Source: Kribbella solani (lineage in GTDB: Bacteria > Actinomycetota > Actinomycetes > Propionibacteriales > Kribbellaceae). Taken from it: a stretch of DNA of 64,000 bases. The position numbers and the translations under genes are program-made. The stretch is from the NCBI RefSeq assembly GCF_014205295.1, contig NZ_JACHNF010000001.1:3472001-3536000 (forward strand). Reading direction: 5' to 3'. The notes beneath the pieces are model-generated. The model ran no database searches. It saw only the letters and a program-made list of their open reading frames with translations, and was not told where the DNA came from. Below are positions 45,841-54,676 of this stretch, piece after piece. Position 1 is the stretch's first letter; each line of letters starts with the position of its first letter.

Positions 45841-47330
45841 CGCAAACCGCTGGGACCTCGCTGACTGTCGAGCAGCGGCTCGCTGCTGGCGTTCTGGAAT
45901 CGCGCCTCTTCATCGAGGCGGGTCCTGGCACGGGTAAGACAACCGTCGCAGCTCAGCGATTCGGTGTCCACCGCTTCGATCCGAGGGCACGTACTGACAC
46001 ACGGGCTGTGGTTGCAGTCAGCTTCACCAGGGCGGCGACGCTCACACTGGCACGTCGCGTCAAGCGATTCTGGGGATCCCGCGCACTCACGTGGCCACAT
46101 CGGATCGTGACCCTCGACACGATCATGTCCGATCTGGTCGGCGACCTGTTGCACGCCGGGCTCCTCCGCTGGCCGAACGGCCACAAGGATCTCCAGGTCG
46201 AGGACAGTTGGGCATCCTTCAGCGGCACCACGCGGAACAGGACGGCGTACCGGCTGACCATCGAGCACGGACAGGTCGTCATCCGACGCTATTTCACGCA
46301 GTCGCACCACTACACAGTCCCCGCGACGGTGAGCCTGCCTCTCTTGGACCAGGGAATCTGTACGCATGACGACGTTCGTGACGTCCTGAAGCAGGCCATC
46401 GCGGACCCTACGGTCGCCGCCCATGTGCGTGCCCGTCTGGCCACGAGCACTCGGGCGCTCATCGTCGACGAAGTCTTCGACGCCAACGACCTGGACATCG
46501 CGATCATCGAATTCGCTGTCGAGGCAGGGATCGCGGTCACCCTGGTCGGAGATCCGTGGCAGGCTCTGTATGTCTTCCGCGGCGCCCGGCCAGACGTCGT
46601 GCCCCTCCTACTCGACCGCCACGAGTTTCGCAGGCTGGCCCTCACCGAGTCGTTCCGTTGGCGCGAACCATCGCAACGACAACTGGCCGAGGACCTCCGC
46701 GCCGGGCGTGGAGTCACTCTCCCGATCAGCGATGACACCAGTGCGGTCGACGTCGTCCTGGCCCTGCAGTGGAAGCCGATGTGGGAGCTCGGTCCAGAAG
46801 TCCTTCCGCTGGCATTCCACGGTTTCAAGGGTGGCCAGGAGGAAGCAGCCGCGACCCTGCTGCTGAACCACGCGACCAGGAACATCTTCAGCCTGGACGC
46901 GACATACCTCAACGACAGCCTGACGGCACTGGCGATCTCTGACCGCGACCTCCCCCGGCGCATCGAACCCGCACTGCAGGCGATCATCGAGACACTCCGG
47001 CCGGGAACCAGGGCAAGTATCCGTGCCGCGTACGTGCAACTCAGCGAGCTTGTCGCAGCCATCTCTCCAAGACGTCTACGCAAACCGCACGCCAGTCACA
47101 CAGGACGACTTGCGCTTATCCAGGAGCGACTTGGCTTCGCAGGCCGCCCGGTCCCGGGTCTCACGACGCACCAGGCCAAGGGCAGGGAATGGGACACAGT
47201 CGGAATCAGATTGTCCCCGGATGAGCAACGGCGCCTCGCCAACGGCCTGAGCGTCGAGCGCGACACCGATCGGCAACTGTATGTCGCGTGCACTCGCGCT
47301 TGCCTACGCACCGCTGAGATCTCCCCCTGA
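45837..47330 (+). CDS. UvrD/PcrA-like superfamily 1 helicase, GajB-like
   Basis: A 497-residue protein, the same size as GajB. Motifs: Q motif LTVEQRLAAG, Walker A AGPGTGKTT (28-36), Walker B VDEVFDAND (210-218) in place of the usual DEFQD, motif III GDPWQALYVFRGA (238-250), motif IV ESFRW, motif V THQAKGREWDTVG, motif VI YVACTRA near the end. It starts at the ATGA overlap with the OLD gene. GajB senses nucleic-acid ends and relieves or supports GajA; a similar pairing is inferred here. Confidence 0.83.
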   Translation: MTQTAGTSLTVEQRLAAGVLESRLFIEAGPGTGKTTVAAQRFGVHRFDPRARTDTRAVVAVSFTRAATLTLARRVKRFWGSRALTWPHRIVTLDTIMSDLVGDLLHAGLLRWPNGHKDLQVEDSWASFSGTTRNRTAYRLTIEHGQVVIRRYFTQSHHYTVPATVSLPLLDQGICTHDDVRDVLKQAIADPTVAAHVRARLATSTRALIVDEVFDANDLDIAIIEFAVEAGIAVTLVGDPWQALYVFRGARPDVVPLLLDRHEFRRLALTESFRWREPSQRQLAEDLRAGRGVTLPISDDTSAVDVVLALQWKPMWELGPEVLPLAFHGFKGGQEEAAATLLLNHATRNIFSLDATYLNDSLTALAISDRDLPRRIEPALQAIIETLRPGTRASIRAAYVQLSELVAAISPRRLRKPHASHTGRLALIQERLGFAGRPVPGLTTHQAKGREWDTVGIRLSPDEQRRLANGLSVERDTDRQLYVACTRACLRTAEISP

Positions 47331-47402
47331 GTCTGCAGGTCGACCGCCTTGCCGCTCTTCGAGTACATCCCGTAGTGGATGCTCAGCAGGATTGACAGCC
47401 GA

Positions 47403-48696
47403 CTATGACGGCCGGAAACGGCATGTGGAACACCACCGTGATGGCGAACTGCCACCGGGACAGATCGAGCAGGGCCCATGGCGAGTCCTCAGGCGTCGAT
47501 CACGGGTGCGTCGGCGGCTGCCTTGGTGAAGCGCGGCGGCGCCGATGGCGAGCAGGGCGATGATGACGATCTGCACGGATTCGACGGCGGCGAATGCGTG
47601 TGGGGTGTTGTGCTCGGCGCGCACGAGGTACAGCGTGCCGAGGGTGGACACGCCGAGGGCGAAGCACGACGCCAGATTCGTCCGCACCCACGACAACTGC
47701 AGATACTTGAGCCGCCAGGCACCAGGTCGCGCGTGAAACTCACGATCGCGCTTGCCGAGTTCGGGCTTTGGGACGAACAGCCGGCCATGCAGGACCAGCC
47801 ACGCCACCGTATTCTGCTGCACTGCGGCCACCCGGACTGCTGCATGCATCAGCTCGTCGATCACGACCGCCTGGCGATCGGGGAGTAGCTCACGCGGCCC
47901 CTTCAACCGTTGCCCATCGGACAGCCGGCTGCGCAGAGCATGCTCCATATCGCCGGCGGCCTCGCTGTTCGTACCCGACTGATTCATCAGGTCCGTCAGG
48001 TGAAGGCAGTAGCCAATGACAGTGCGCACCTGTGCTGTCGTCGACCGAAGGTCGCGGGACACCACACCGCCAGGGCGAGTTGCATCGTGAGTCGATTGCC
48101 AGTGCGCGGCTAGCAGAATGACGCGGGACTGTTCATCGACAGTCGCCGCGACGTGTTCGCGCCCGCCGGACATCTCGGTCAGCTGGTGCATGCGGCAACG
48201 TTGTCGCGAGCCCAAGCAGTGCGCCTATTGTCGGCGATCCGGGCACACGGTGGAACTCGAGCTTTTCGAGCACATCGACCAGATGTCCGAGCAACAACCG
48301 CTTGGTCTCAATATCACCGCTCCGCTGACTCGCGAGCCTCGTAACCGCCGCGCGCGCCGCCAGCGCAGTGATCGACGCAACCTCGGATCGGGCCACGACC
48401 AGCCACTCATCCTCGAACGCGTCGCTCGTGCTTCTGTTCTGCGATGCGAGAAGATCGGCTCCAGCACCGAGCGACCTAGCGAGTACGCCGAACGGGCCTT
48501 CCGCCCTGGCGCCGCTGGCTCTCGCGTAGTCGGCGGTCGACAACTCGAGACGTAGCCAGCGGAAGTGATGGCGAGCCGCGCTCAACGTCGCCTGCCAGCC
48601 GGCGATCAGGTCCGTGTCGTCATCGACAGCGAGGTTGTAGGCAACGACCGCGTCCCGTCTCGCGACTCGCAGCAGGTCTTCATACGTCGAGCGCAT
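47403..48696 (-). pseudogene. Large protein of duplicated pair, copy B, frameshifted
   Basis: The first reading (48696 to 48133) begins MRSTYEDLLRVARRDAV, clearly homologous to copy A at 29040-30326. Homology then continues in a second frame (about 48230 to 47403) from CRMHQLTEM through VSRDLRSTTAQ and LVLHGRLFVPKPELGKRD to WVRTNLASC. The readings overlap by about 100 bp. The C-terminus has two possible membrane segments (FALGVSTLGTLYLV and VQIVIIALLAIGAAAL) not seen in copy A. A single-base indel or sequencing error is the simplest explanation. Confidence 0.6.
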
Positions 48697-49009
48697 CCCG
48701 GACCATCCGGGTGTCCTCTCCCGCCGACCTCAAGGCATCCGCCAGGGCAAGGCGCCAGCTCAGCTGGTCGATCGGTACGTCGAGCAGGTCGACTTCGCGA
48801 GCCGCTTGGTCGAATAGCCCGGCGGGGTCGGCCTGCAGTTGCCCGTCGTACGGCTCGTATGGCGCGCCCAACAACTGGACACAGCGAAACCGGCTGAAGG
48901 CCGTCATTGCCCAGCGTTCGCCCGGTCGTGTTGCCTCCAGCATCTCGACAATCGCGTCGGCCTGAACGACCAGTTCAGTCACGCGTCTCGGAACTTCGAA
49001 GTAGTTCAT
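48680..49009 (-). CDS. Small protein of duplicated pair, copy B
   Basis: A 109-residue protein homologous to 30310-30657: RWAMTAFSRFRCVQLLG and QLSWRLALADALRSA are shared. It overlaps the downstream large gene by 17 bp, exactly as in copy A. It lies at the right border of the defence island. Function unknown. Confidence 0.68.
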   Translation of the reverse strand: MNYFEVPRRVTELVVQADAIVEMLEATRPGERWAMTAFSRFRCVQLLGAPYEPYDGQLQADPAGLFDQAAREVDLLDVPIDQLSWRLALADALRSAGEDTRMVRDALDV

Positions 49010-49333
49010 GGAATCCCTTCCGTCACAGTGAAAGATGCGCCGAACCTGCAGGTTCTCGATGCGCTGCAGCCAGATCTGTGGACAACCGCCTCGGATCCGA
49101 TGCCGCGCGGGACTTCTGTAGGTTCAACGTTCGGGGCAGGCCTTCAGCTTTGTGCTGACTCAGGACCACACGTCAGCCTGCCGGTGGGCGTGGCTGACGG
49201 ACCTCAGACCGTTCACACATCTTGCACTTGAGGAGGCGGTGTTTGCCTCTCACGGGACAGATGCGGCCTGTGCTTTCCGTTGAGCGTGTGTGCGAGGGCT
49301 TCTAGGGCAGCGGGACGGCCATCGGGTTGGTGG
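49010..49333. other. Intergenic upstream of relaxase, candidate oriT
   Basis: A 324-bp gene-free stretch. It contains an 8-bp inverted repeat, CGTCAGCC (49171-49178) and GGCTGACG (49192-49199), with a 13-base spacer. MobF-family origins of transfer usually lie close to the relaxase gene and have an inverted repeat beside the nic site, so this is a candidate. No nic consensus can be assigned. Confidence 0.4.
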
Positions 49334-52300
49334 GTGGCCGTGCTGAGTATTCATCGGTTGACTGCTGGGGACGGCTACAAGTATCTGTTGCGGCACATTG
49401 CGTCGGGCGATGTTGATCGGCGTATGGTTACGCCGCTCACGGCGTACTACACCGCGTCCGGATACCCGCCTGGGCGATGGATCGGCAGTGGTCTCGCCGG
49501 GCTCGGGGATGGCGGGCTCGAGACCGGAAGCGAGGTCACTGAGGATCAGATGGCGGCGCTTTTCGGGCGGGCTGAGGACCCGGTGACTGGTCGTTCGCTT
49601 GGCCGGCCGCACGCGGTCTACAAGAGCCCGTCGGAGCTCGTCCGGGAGCGGATCGCTGACCTCGACCCGGCTCTCACCGTGGCTGAGCGCGAGGCGGCGA
49701 TTGGTCGGATCCGGCATGAGGAGATGCGGCGCAAGTCGAGGCAGGCGGTGGCTGGCTTTGACCTGACGTTCTCCCCTGCCAAGTCTGTGTCGGCGCTCTG
49801 GGCTACAAGCGATGTCGGCGTACAGGAGCAGATCGTCGCTGCTCATCATGACGCTGTTCGGGATGTCGTTGCCCTCATCGAATCCCAGGCGGCGTTCACC
49901 AGAACCGGCTCGGGCGGAGTCGCGCAGATCGATACGCGCGGTCTTATCGGTGCGGCGTTCGATCACTGGGATACGCGCAGCGGCGACCCGCAGCTACACA
50001 CCCACGTCGTCGTCGCCAACCGCGTGCAGGGGCCGGATGGAGCGTGGCGGACGCTCGACGGCCGAGTCCTGTACCGCGCGGCTGTGGCGATGTCCGAGGT
50101 CCATAACGTCTTCCTCGCCGATAATCTCAGTCGCCGACTCGGCATCAACTGGGAACTGCGCGAACGTGGCTCCCAGCGCAACCCGGCCTTCGAGATCAGC
50201 GGCATACCCGACAAACTCATCGCAGAGTTCTCCGCCAGAACCGAACAGATCGAAGCGAACCTCTCCACCCTGCTAGACGGCCGCGAAGGCTCGATTCATC
50301 CACCTAGCCGCCGCGAAATATACACCCTGCGGCAACAGGCAACCCTGATGAATCGTCCACCCAAGCACGCAGCCAATCCCCTGGCAGACCTGATGGCCCA
50401 CTGGCAGAAGCGCGCAGAACTGGCTATCGGCCGCGACGCGCTTGCCAGCATCGAAAGCACGCTCCAGCAGGCCAGCGGCTGTCACCTCGGCGCTGCTGAC
50501 CTGAGTCCAGAAACCATCGAGGCGTACGGCGCGGCCACCGTTCTGACACTGCAATCCAAGCGCGCGACCTGGACCCGCTGGAACCTCCTCGCCGAAGCTG
50601 CCCGGCAAACACGGCTGCTCCGACTCAGCTCAGCCGCCGAGCGCACGACCGTACTCGAAAGAATCATCCAATCCGCCGAGCAGTACTCCATCAATCTGAC
50701 CGCCCCAGAACTCATCCCGACACCGGCCACACGAGCCGACGGCGACAGCGCCTTCACCGTCCACAACGGCCAGATCTACACCTCCCCCGTGATCCTCGGC
50801 GCCGAGTCAATCCTTCTCGAACTCGCCCACGACTCGACAGGCCCAACGATCGACCACGACGCGATACGGACGGTGGATCTCGGCCCTGACAAGATCCAGG
50901 CGCTCCATCGGATCGCCACCAGCGGGCAGAAGGTCGAGGCGTTGATCGGCCCGGCCGGCACCGGCAAGACCAGACTCCTGGCAGCCCTGACGGCCAACTG
51001 GACCGCGGCCAACGGCGACGGCTCCATCATCGCGCTCGCACCATCGTCGGCCGCCTCGACCGTCCTCGCCGACGCGATCGGTGTCCCGACCGAGAACATC
51101 GCCAAATGGATACACGAATCCCTGGGCCTCGGCGCCGAGCAGCGAAACGAACAGATCCGGCATACCGCCCACGCAGCACACCACGCCAACCAAACCCGGC
51201 GCCGGCGACGCCACCAACGACTCGCCATCCACCTCGCAGCCCTCCACACCGACCGCGACCGATGGCAGTTCCGCAAGAACCAGCTCGTCATCATCGACGA
51301 AGCCTCCATGGCCGGCACCATCGACCTCGCCGCCCTCGCCCGCGCCGCCGACACCGCAGGCGCCAAACTGCTCCTGGTCGGAGACGACGCCCAACTCTCC
51401 GCCGCCGACACCGGCGGCGCCTTCCGCCTCATCGCCCACGCCACCCAAGCCGCCGAACTCACCGACGTGTGGCGCTTCACCACCACCTGGGAACGCGACG
51501 CCAGCCTCGCCCTCCGCCACGGCGACCCGTCATCCATCGACGTGTACGACCACCATCATCGACTCACCGCCGGATCAACCGACGCGATGGAAGACGCGGC
51601 GTACAAGGCGTGGCTCGCCGACACAAACAGCGGTCAGACCAGCCTTCTTATCGCGGCCGACAACGCCACCGTCGCGCGTCTCAACGCCCGCGCCCAGCTC
51701 GATCGCATCACCACCGGTCACGTGGAACCCGGCGGCGTCGAACTCCACACCGGCAGCCACGCCGGCCTCGGCGACCAGATCGTGACCCGCCTCAACAACC
51801 GCCGCATCCCCTACGGCACCAGCAACTACGTCAAGAACGGCGACCACTGGACCGTCATCCACCGCTGGCCAGACGGCTCCCTCACCGTTCAGAACGATGC
51901 CGGCCAAACCGTGTCCCTTCCCAGCAGCTACGTCCGTACATCCGTCGAACTCGCGTACGCCACCACTGCCCACCGAGCCCAAGGCACCACCGTCGACACC
52001 GCCCACCTCGTCGTCACCGACCAACTCACCCGAGCCCTCATGTACGTCGGCATGACCCGCGGCCAACACACCAACCACGCCTACATCGCAACCCACCACG
52101 CCGCGTCCGACCTCCACGAACCCCACCCAGAACAAACAATGCAAGACCTCCTCGAAGCCATCCTCCACAACCCCGGCATCGAACAAGCCGCCCACGAAGT
52201 ACTACGCCAACAACTCGACAACGCCACCAGACTCGACCGCCTCGTCCCAATCCACGAACACCTCTGCCAACAAGACGCCCGCACCCGCTACCACGAAGCA

Positions 52301-52963
52301 GCAACACGCAGCGGCCTCAACGCCAGCGACCAAACCGCCCTCGAAGCATCACCCGCGTACGGCGCCCTCGTCGCCGAACTCCGCCGCGCCGAATCCATCA
52401 ACCTCAACCCAGCACAACTCCTCCACCAATCCATCAACCAGTCGCCCCTGCACAACGCCGTCGACCTCGCAGCCGTCCTCCACACCAGAGTCGAACGCCT
52501 AGTCACCAGGACCATTCACCGCACCGGCAGCCAACCACCCCTGATCGCAGGCCTTGTAACGCCAGCGCACGACGTCAGCGATCCCACCCTGATCACCCAA
52601 CTGCGCGAACTCGAGATCCAAATCGGCTACCGCGCCGACCAACTGGCCAGAAAAGCAGCCGATGAAGGCGTTGCCTGGCATCAAATGCTCACCTCGCACG
52701 TCCGCCTACCAACCGAAGTTGAGCTGGCGCTGACCCGGGAAATCGCCGCCTACAGAGAGCTGTACGGCGTCCACGCCCCAGCCCCTCTCGGCGCCCCACC
52801 ACCCGAACAAGCAATCGTGCAAAGCAAGCAATACAGCCGCCTCGTCGCACAGCTGGCCACAATCTCCACGACACCGTCCGAACGCAGGTCGGCAAACACC
52901 ACGCACACCGCTCCAGCGGAAGGTGCAGCCAGCAACCCAATCGACGAGGGCTGCGTGCCATAA
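49334..52963 (+). CDS. MobF-family conjugative relaxase-helicase (TrwC/TraA-like)
   Basis: A protein of about 1209 residues. The N-terminal relaxase domain has the catalytic tyrosine pair at 38-39 (LTAYYTASG) and the metal-binding HTHVVVAN motif (about 222-229). The helicase domain has Walker A GPAGTGKT (539-546), LVIIDEASMA and, near the end of the core, YATTAHRAQGTTVDTAHLVV. It nicks oriT and unwinds DNA during conjugation. GTG 49334 or 49340 fits the family start (LSIHRLTAGDGYKYL); no strong ribosome site decides. Third codon positions become strongly C-rich in its second half. Confidence 0.9.
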   Translation: MAVLSIHRLTAGDGYKYLLRHIASGDVDRRMVTPLTAYYTASGYPPGRWIGSGLAGLGDGGLETGSEVTEDQMAALFGRAEDPVTGRSLGRPHAVYKSPSELVRERIADLDPALTVAEREAAIGRIRHEEMRRKSRQAVAGFDLTFSPAKSVSALWATSDVGVQEQIVAAHHDAVRDVVALIESQAAFTRTGSGGVAQIDTRGLIGAAFDHWDTRSGDPQLHTHVVVANRVQGPDGAWRTLDGRVLYRAAVAMSEVHNVFLADNLSRRLGINWELRERGSQRNPAFEISGIPDKLIAEFSARTEQIEANLSTLLDGREGSIHPPSRREIYTLRQQATLMNRPPKHAANPLADLMAHWQKRAELAIGRDALASIESTLQQASGCHLGAADLSPETIEAYGAATVLTLQSKRATWTRWNLLAEAARQTRLLRLSSAAERTTVLERIIQSAEQYSINLTAPELIPTPATRADGDSAFTVHNGQIYTSPVILGAESILLELAHDSTGPTIDHDAIRTVDLGPDKIQALHRIATSGQKVEALIGPAGTGKTRLLAALTANWTAANGDGSIIALAPSSAASTVLADAIGVPTENIAKWIHESLGLGAEQRNEQIRHTAHAAHHANQTRRRRRHQRLAIHLAALHTDRDRWQFRKNQLVIIDEASMAGTIDLAALARAADTAGAKLLLVGDDAQLSAADTGGAFRLIAHATQAAELTDVWRFTTTWERDASLALRHGDPSSIDVYDHHHRLTAGSTDAMEDAAYKAWLADTNSGQTSLLIAADNATVARLNARAQLDRITTGHVEPGGVELHTGSHAGLGDQIVTRLNNRRIPYGTSNYVKNGDHWTVIHRWPDGSLTVQNDAGQTVSLPSSYVRTSVELAYATTAHRAQGTTVDTAHLVVTDQLTRALMYVGMTRGQHTNHAYIATHHAASDLHEPHPEQTMQDLLEAILHNPGIEQAAHEVLRQQLDNATRLDRLVPIHEHLCQQDARTRYHEAATRSGLNASDQTALEASPAYGALVAELRRAESINLNPAQLLHQSINQSPLHNAVDLAAVLHTRVERLVTRTIHRTGSQPPLIAGLVTPAHDVSDPTLITQLRELEIQIGYRADQLARKAADEGVAWHQMLTSHVRLPTEVELALTREIAAYRELYGVHAPAPLGAPPPEQAIVQSKQYSRLVAQLATISTTPSERRSANTTHTAPAEGAASNPIDEGCVP

Positions 52964-53116
52964 CGGTCCAGGACTTCTACTCCCGCGGGCAGACTGATGA
53001 CCGGACAAGCACGCGTCGGCGCACGCGACGTCCCTGCCTTGCAGAGCCCGCAACTGTCGGACAGCTCTAAGTCGTCGTGCCCCCACACGCGAGGATCCAC
53101 CGCGCCCACCCGAGGA

Positions 53117-53566
53117 TCAGGACAGCCAGCGCCGATCGCCCCGACGGGCCTCCATCTGGCTCGGCTTCCAGAATCCCTTCTTCGGGCGTACCTCCCAGTC
53201 ACCGTCGAGCACAGCTGCCAGGAAGTCGTAGAGCTCGGATGCCGGCACACTCTCGAAGACATAGTCATCAACCATCACCCGAGCGTCTTCGAGTCCATCG
53301 CGGACGGACACAATGATCGGCTCAATGCGATCCGTCGTAACGTAGAAATCCGAGACTTCAGGGGCGGGCTCGACGATCTTCTCCTCCCACAAGAGACCCG
53401 GGTGGGTCTGCGACAGGCGAAGCAAATCGTCGAGGAACCCGCCGCGTGTCAACGCCATGGCCCATGCCAGAGGTCGAACTTCCAGCCGTTGAGCTTCATT
53501 CTGAAGACCGTCCTTGCTTTCATACCGCTGACCTTGACCGATCGCCGACTCCAGCCGGTCGCCCAT
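53117..53566 (-). CDS. Hypothetical protein, possible immunity-like
   Basis: A 149-residue acidic protein (GFLDDLLRLSQTHPGLLWEEKIV..., ELYDFLAAVLDGDWEVRPKKGFW). No family recognised. It lies downstream of the RHS toxin and its candidate immunity gene on the same strand, 456 bp away, and could be an orphan immunity gene. Start ATG 53566 has only a weak ribosome site. Confidence 0.5.
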   Translation of the reverse strand: MGDRLESAIGQGQRYESKDGLQNEAQRLEVRPLAWAMALTRGGFLDDLLRLSQTHPGLLWEEKIVEPAPEVSDFYVTTDRIEPIIVSVRDGLEDARVMVDDYVFESVPASELYDFLAAVLDGDWEVRPKKGFWKPSQMEARRGDRRWLS

Positions 53567-53955
53567 CGTTCTTGCCGGGTCAATTCAGGACTCCGGGCTT
53601 CGACGAACCCCGAGTACTTGTTGCCAAATCAGTGCACGTCGAACCATGAAGTCGACCTAGTTGCGCCCGCGCCAGAAGGCCAGGAGCACGCCCGCGTCCA
53701 ACCGCATTCTGGATGCCTCGGTCAAGCCACACCTCACCGGCATGTCGCAGCATGTCGAGGACGGTTCGGCGTACAAGTACCGGCGCCACTCGAGACGAGA
53801 CCGTCACGCCGGGAACGCCAGCACGCCATCATTCTGACCTCCAGATGCCCAGAGCACTCGCCAGACGAACATGCACACCCACTTGCTGAAACCATGCAAC
53901 CTTCATCTACAACTCCGCCGTTGGGCCAGGTGGACAACTGACACATCGAAGTCAG
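53567..53955. other. Gene-free stretch, possible remnants
   Basis: Nearly 390 bp between the hypothetical gene and the terminator of the immunity gene. Short readings on either strand have no family match. It could be decayed toxin or immunity cassette DNA, as is common downstream of RHS genes, but nothing seen proves this. Confidence 0.35.
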
Positions 53956-54004
53956 GTAGGAGGTTGGCGCCACCGTGCGCAAGATGGCGCCACCCTCCTC
54001 CTAC
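53956..54004 (-). terminator. Hairpin downstream of the candidate immunity gene
   Basis: GTAGGAGGTTGGCGCCA (53956-53972) pairs with TGGCGCCACCCTCCTCCTAC (53985-54004), allowing small bulges, with a 12-base loop. It stands 19 bp after the stop of the minus-strand gene ending at 54023. Confidence 0.6.
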
Positions 54005-54022
54005 ACGCAACCGAACAGTCGT

Positions 54023-54676
54023 TCAGTCTTCCTCGCGGACGATCCGGACTACCCACCTGGCGGCCGTGGCCGATGTCTCCATATCAAGGACGCTGTCCAT
54101 CCCCTCGTCGGACAACAATTCCTCGAGGTCCTCCTCATAGCGACGAAACAACTCAGGCAGCTGTGCTTCTTCAACGTCCGGCGGAAAATCCCGGGTGATC
54201 ACAAAGCAATCCCCGGGCTCCTCGTCATACGGCGCCGGATCCTCGATCAACGGCTTCAACGGAACCGTCTGGAGCCCAGCAGCCTCACCAGCCCTCGGCA
54301 ACTGCCCGAACTTCTTCCGCTCACCAACAAGCGCGAACGCCTCGAGCACAACCGGTCTGAGGTGATCCTTGATCTCCCCGACCGAGGCAGTCTCCAACTC
54401 AGGCCACACCAGCGACAACGACGGCGTGAGCAAACGTCCTGTCTCACCGATCTTGCGCCGCGCCCGCCCGCGCTTGTCGGAGCGATATTCCAGATGTATC
54501 GCGACCCGCTCATAGCCGCCCTGCGCTAGCCAGCGGCCGCCATCAAACTCCGACAGCAACTCGGTCTCCAACTCCCGAAGCGCCGTCCAGGCCCGAGTGT
54601 CCGCGACACCGGAGAAGTCAGGCCCGTCTTCTCCGTAACGAGGACCACCGACCAGCTGTAACCATGCGATCGTCAT
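54023..54676 (-). CDS. Candidate immunity protein for the RHS toxin
   Basis: A 217-residue, acidic protein (MTIAWLQLVGGPRYGEDGPDFSG...). Its ATG overlaps the toxin stop by 4 bases (ATGA) and has GGAAGAG upstream, the tight toxin-immunity arrangement seen in polymorphic toxin loci. The acidic C-terminus (RRYEEDLEELLSDEGMDS) would suit binding the very basic nuclease tail. No named immunity family is recognised. Confidence 0.65.
   Translation of the reverse strand: MTIAWLQLVGGPRYGEDGPDFSGVADTRAWTALRELETELLSEFDGGRWLAQGGYERVAIHLEYRSDKRGRARRKIGETGRLLTPSLSLVWPELETASVGEIKDHLRPVVLEAFALVGERKKFGQLPRAGEAAGLQTVPLKPLIEDPAPYDEEPGDCFVITRDFPPDVEEAQLPELFRRYEEDLEELLSDEGMDSVLDMETSATAARWVVRIVREED

Noticed and set aside
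51106-52665. Plus-strand open reading frame (519 codons) in another frame of the relaxase gene
   Set aside because: Extremely Arg- and Pro-rich low-complexity product; caused by C-rich third codon positions of the relaxase gene.
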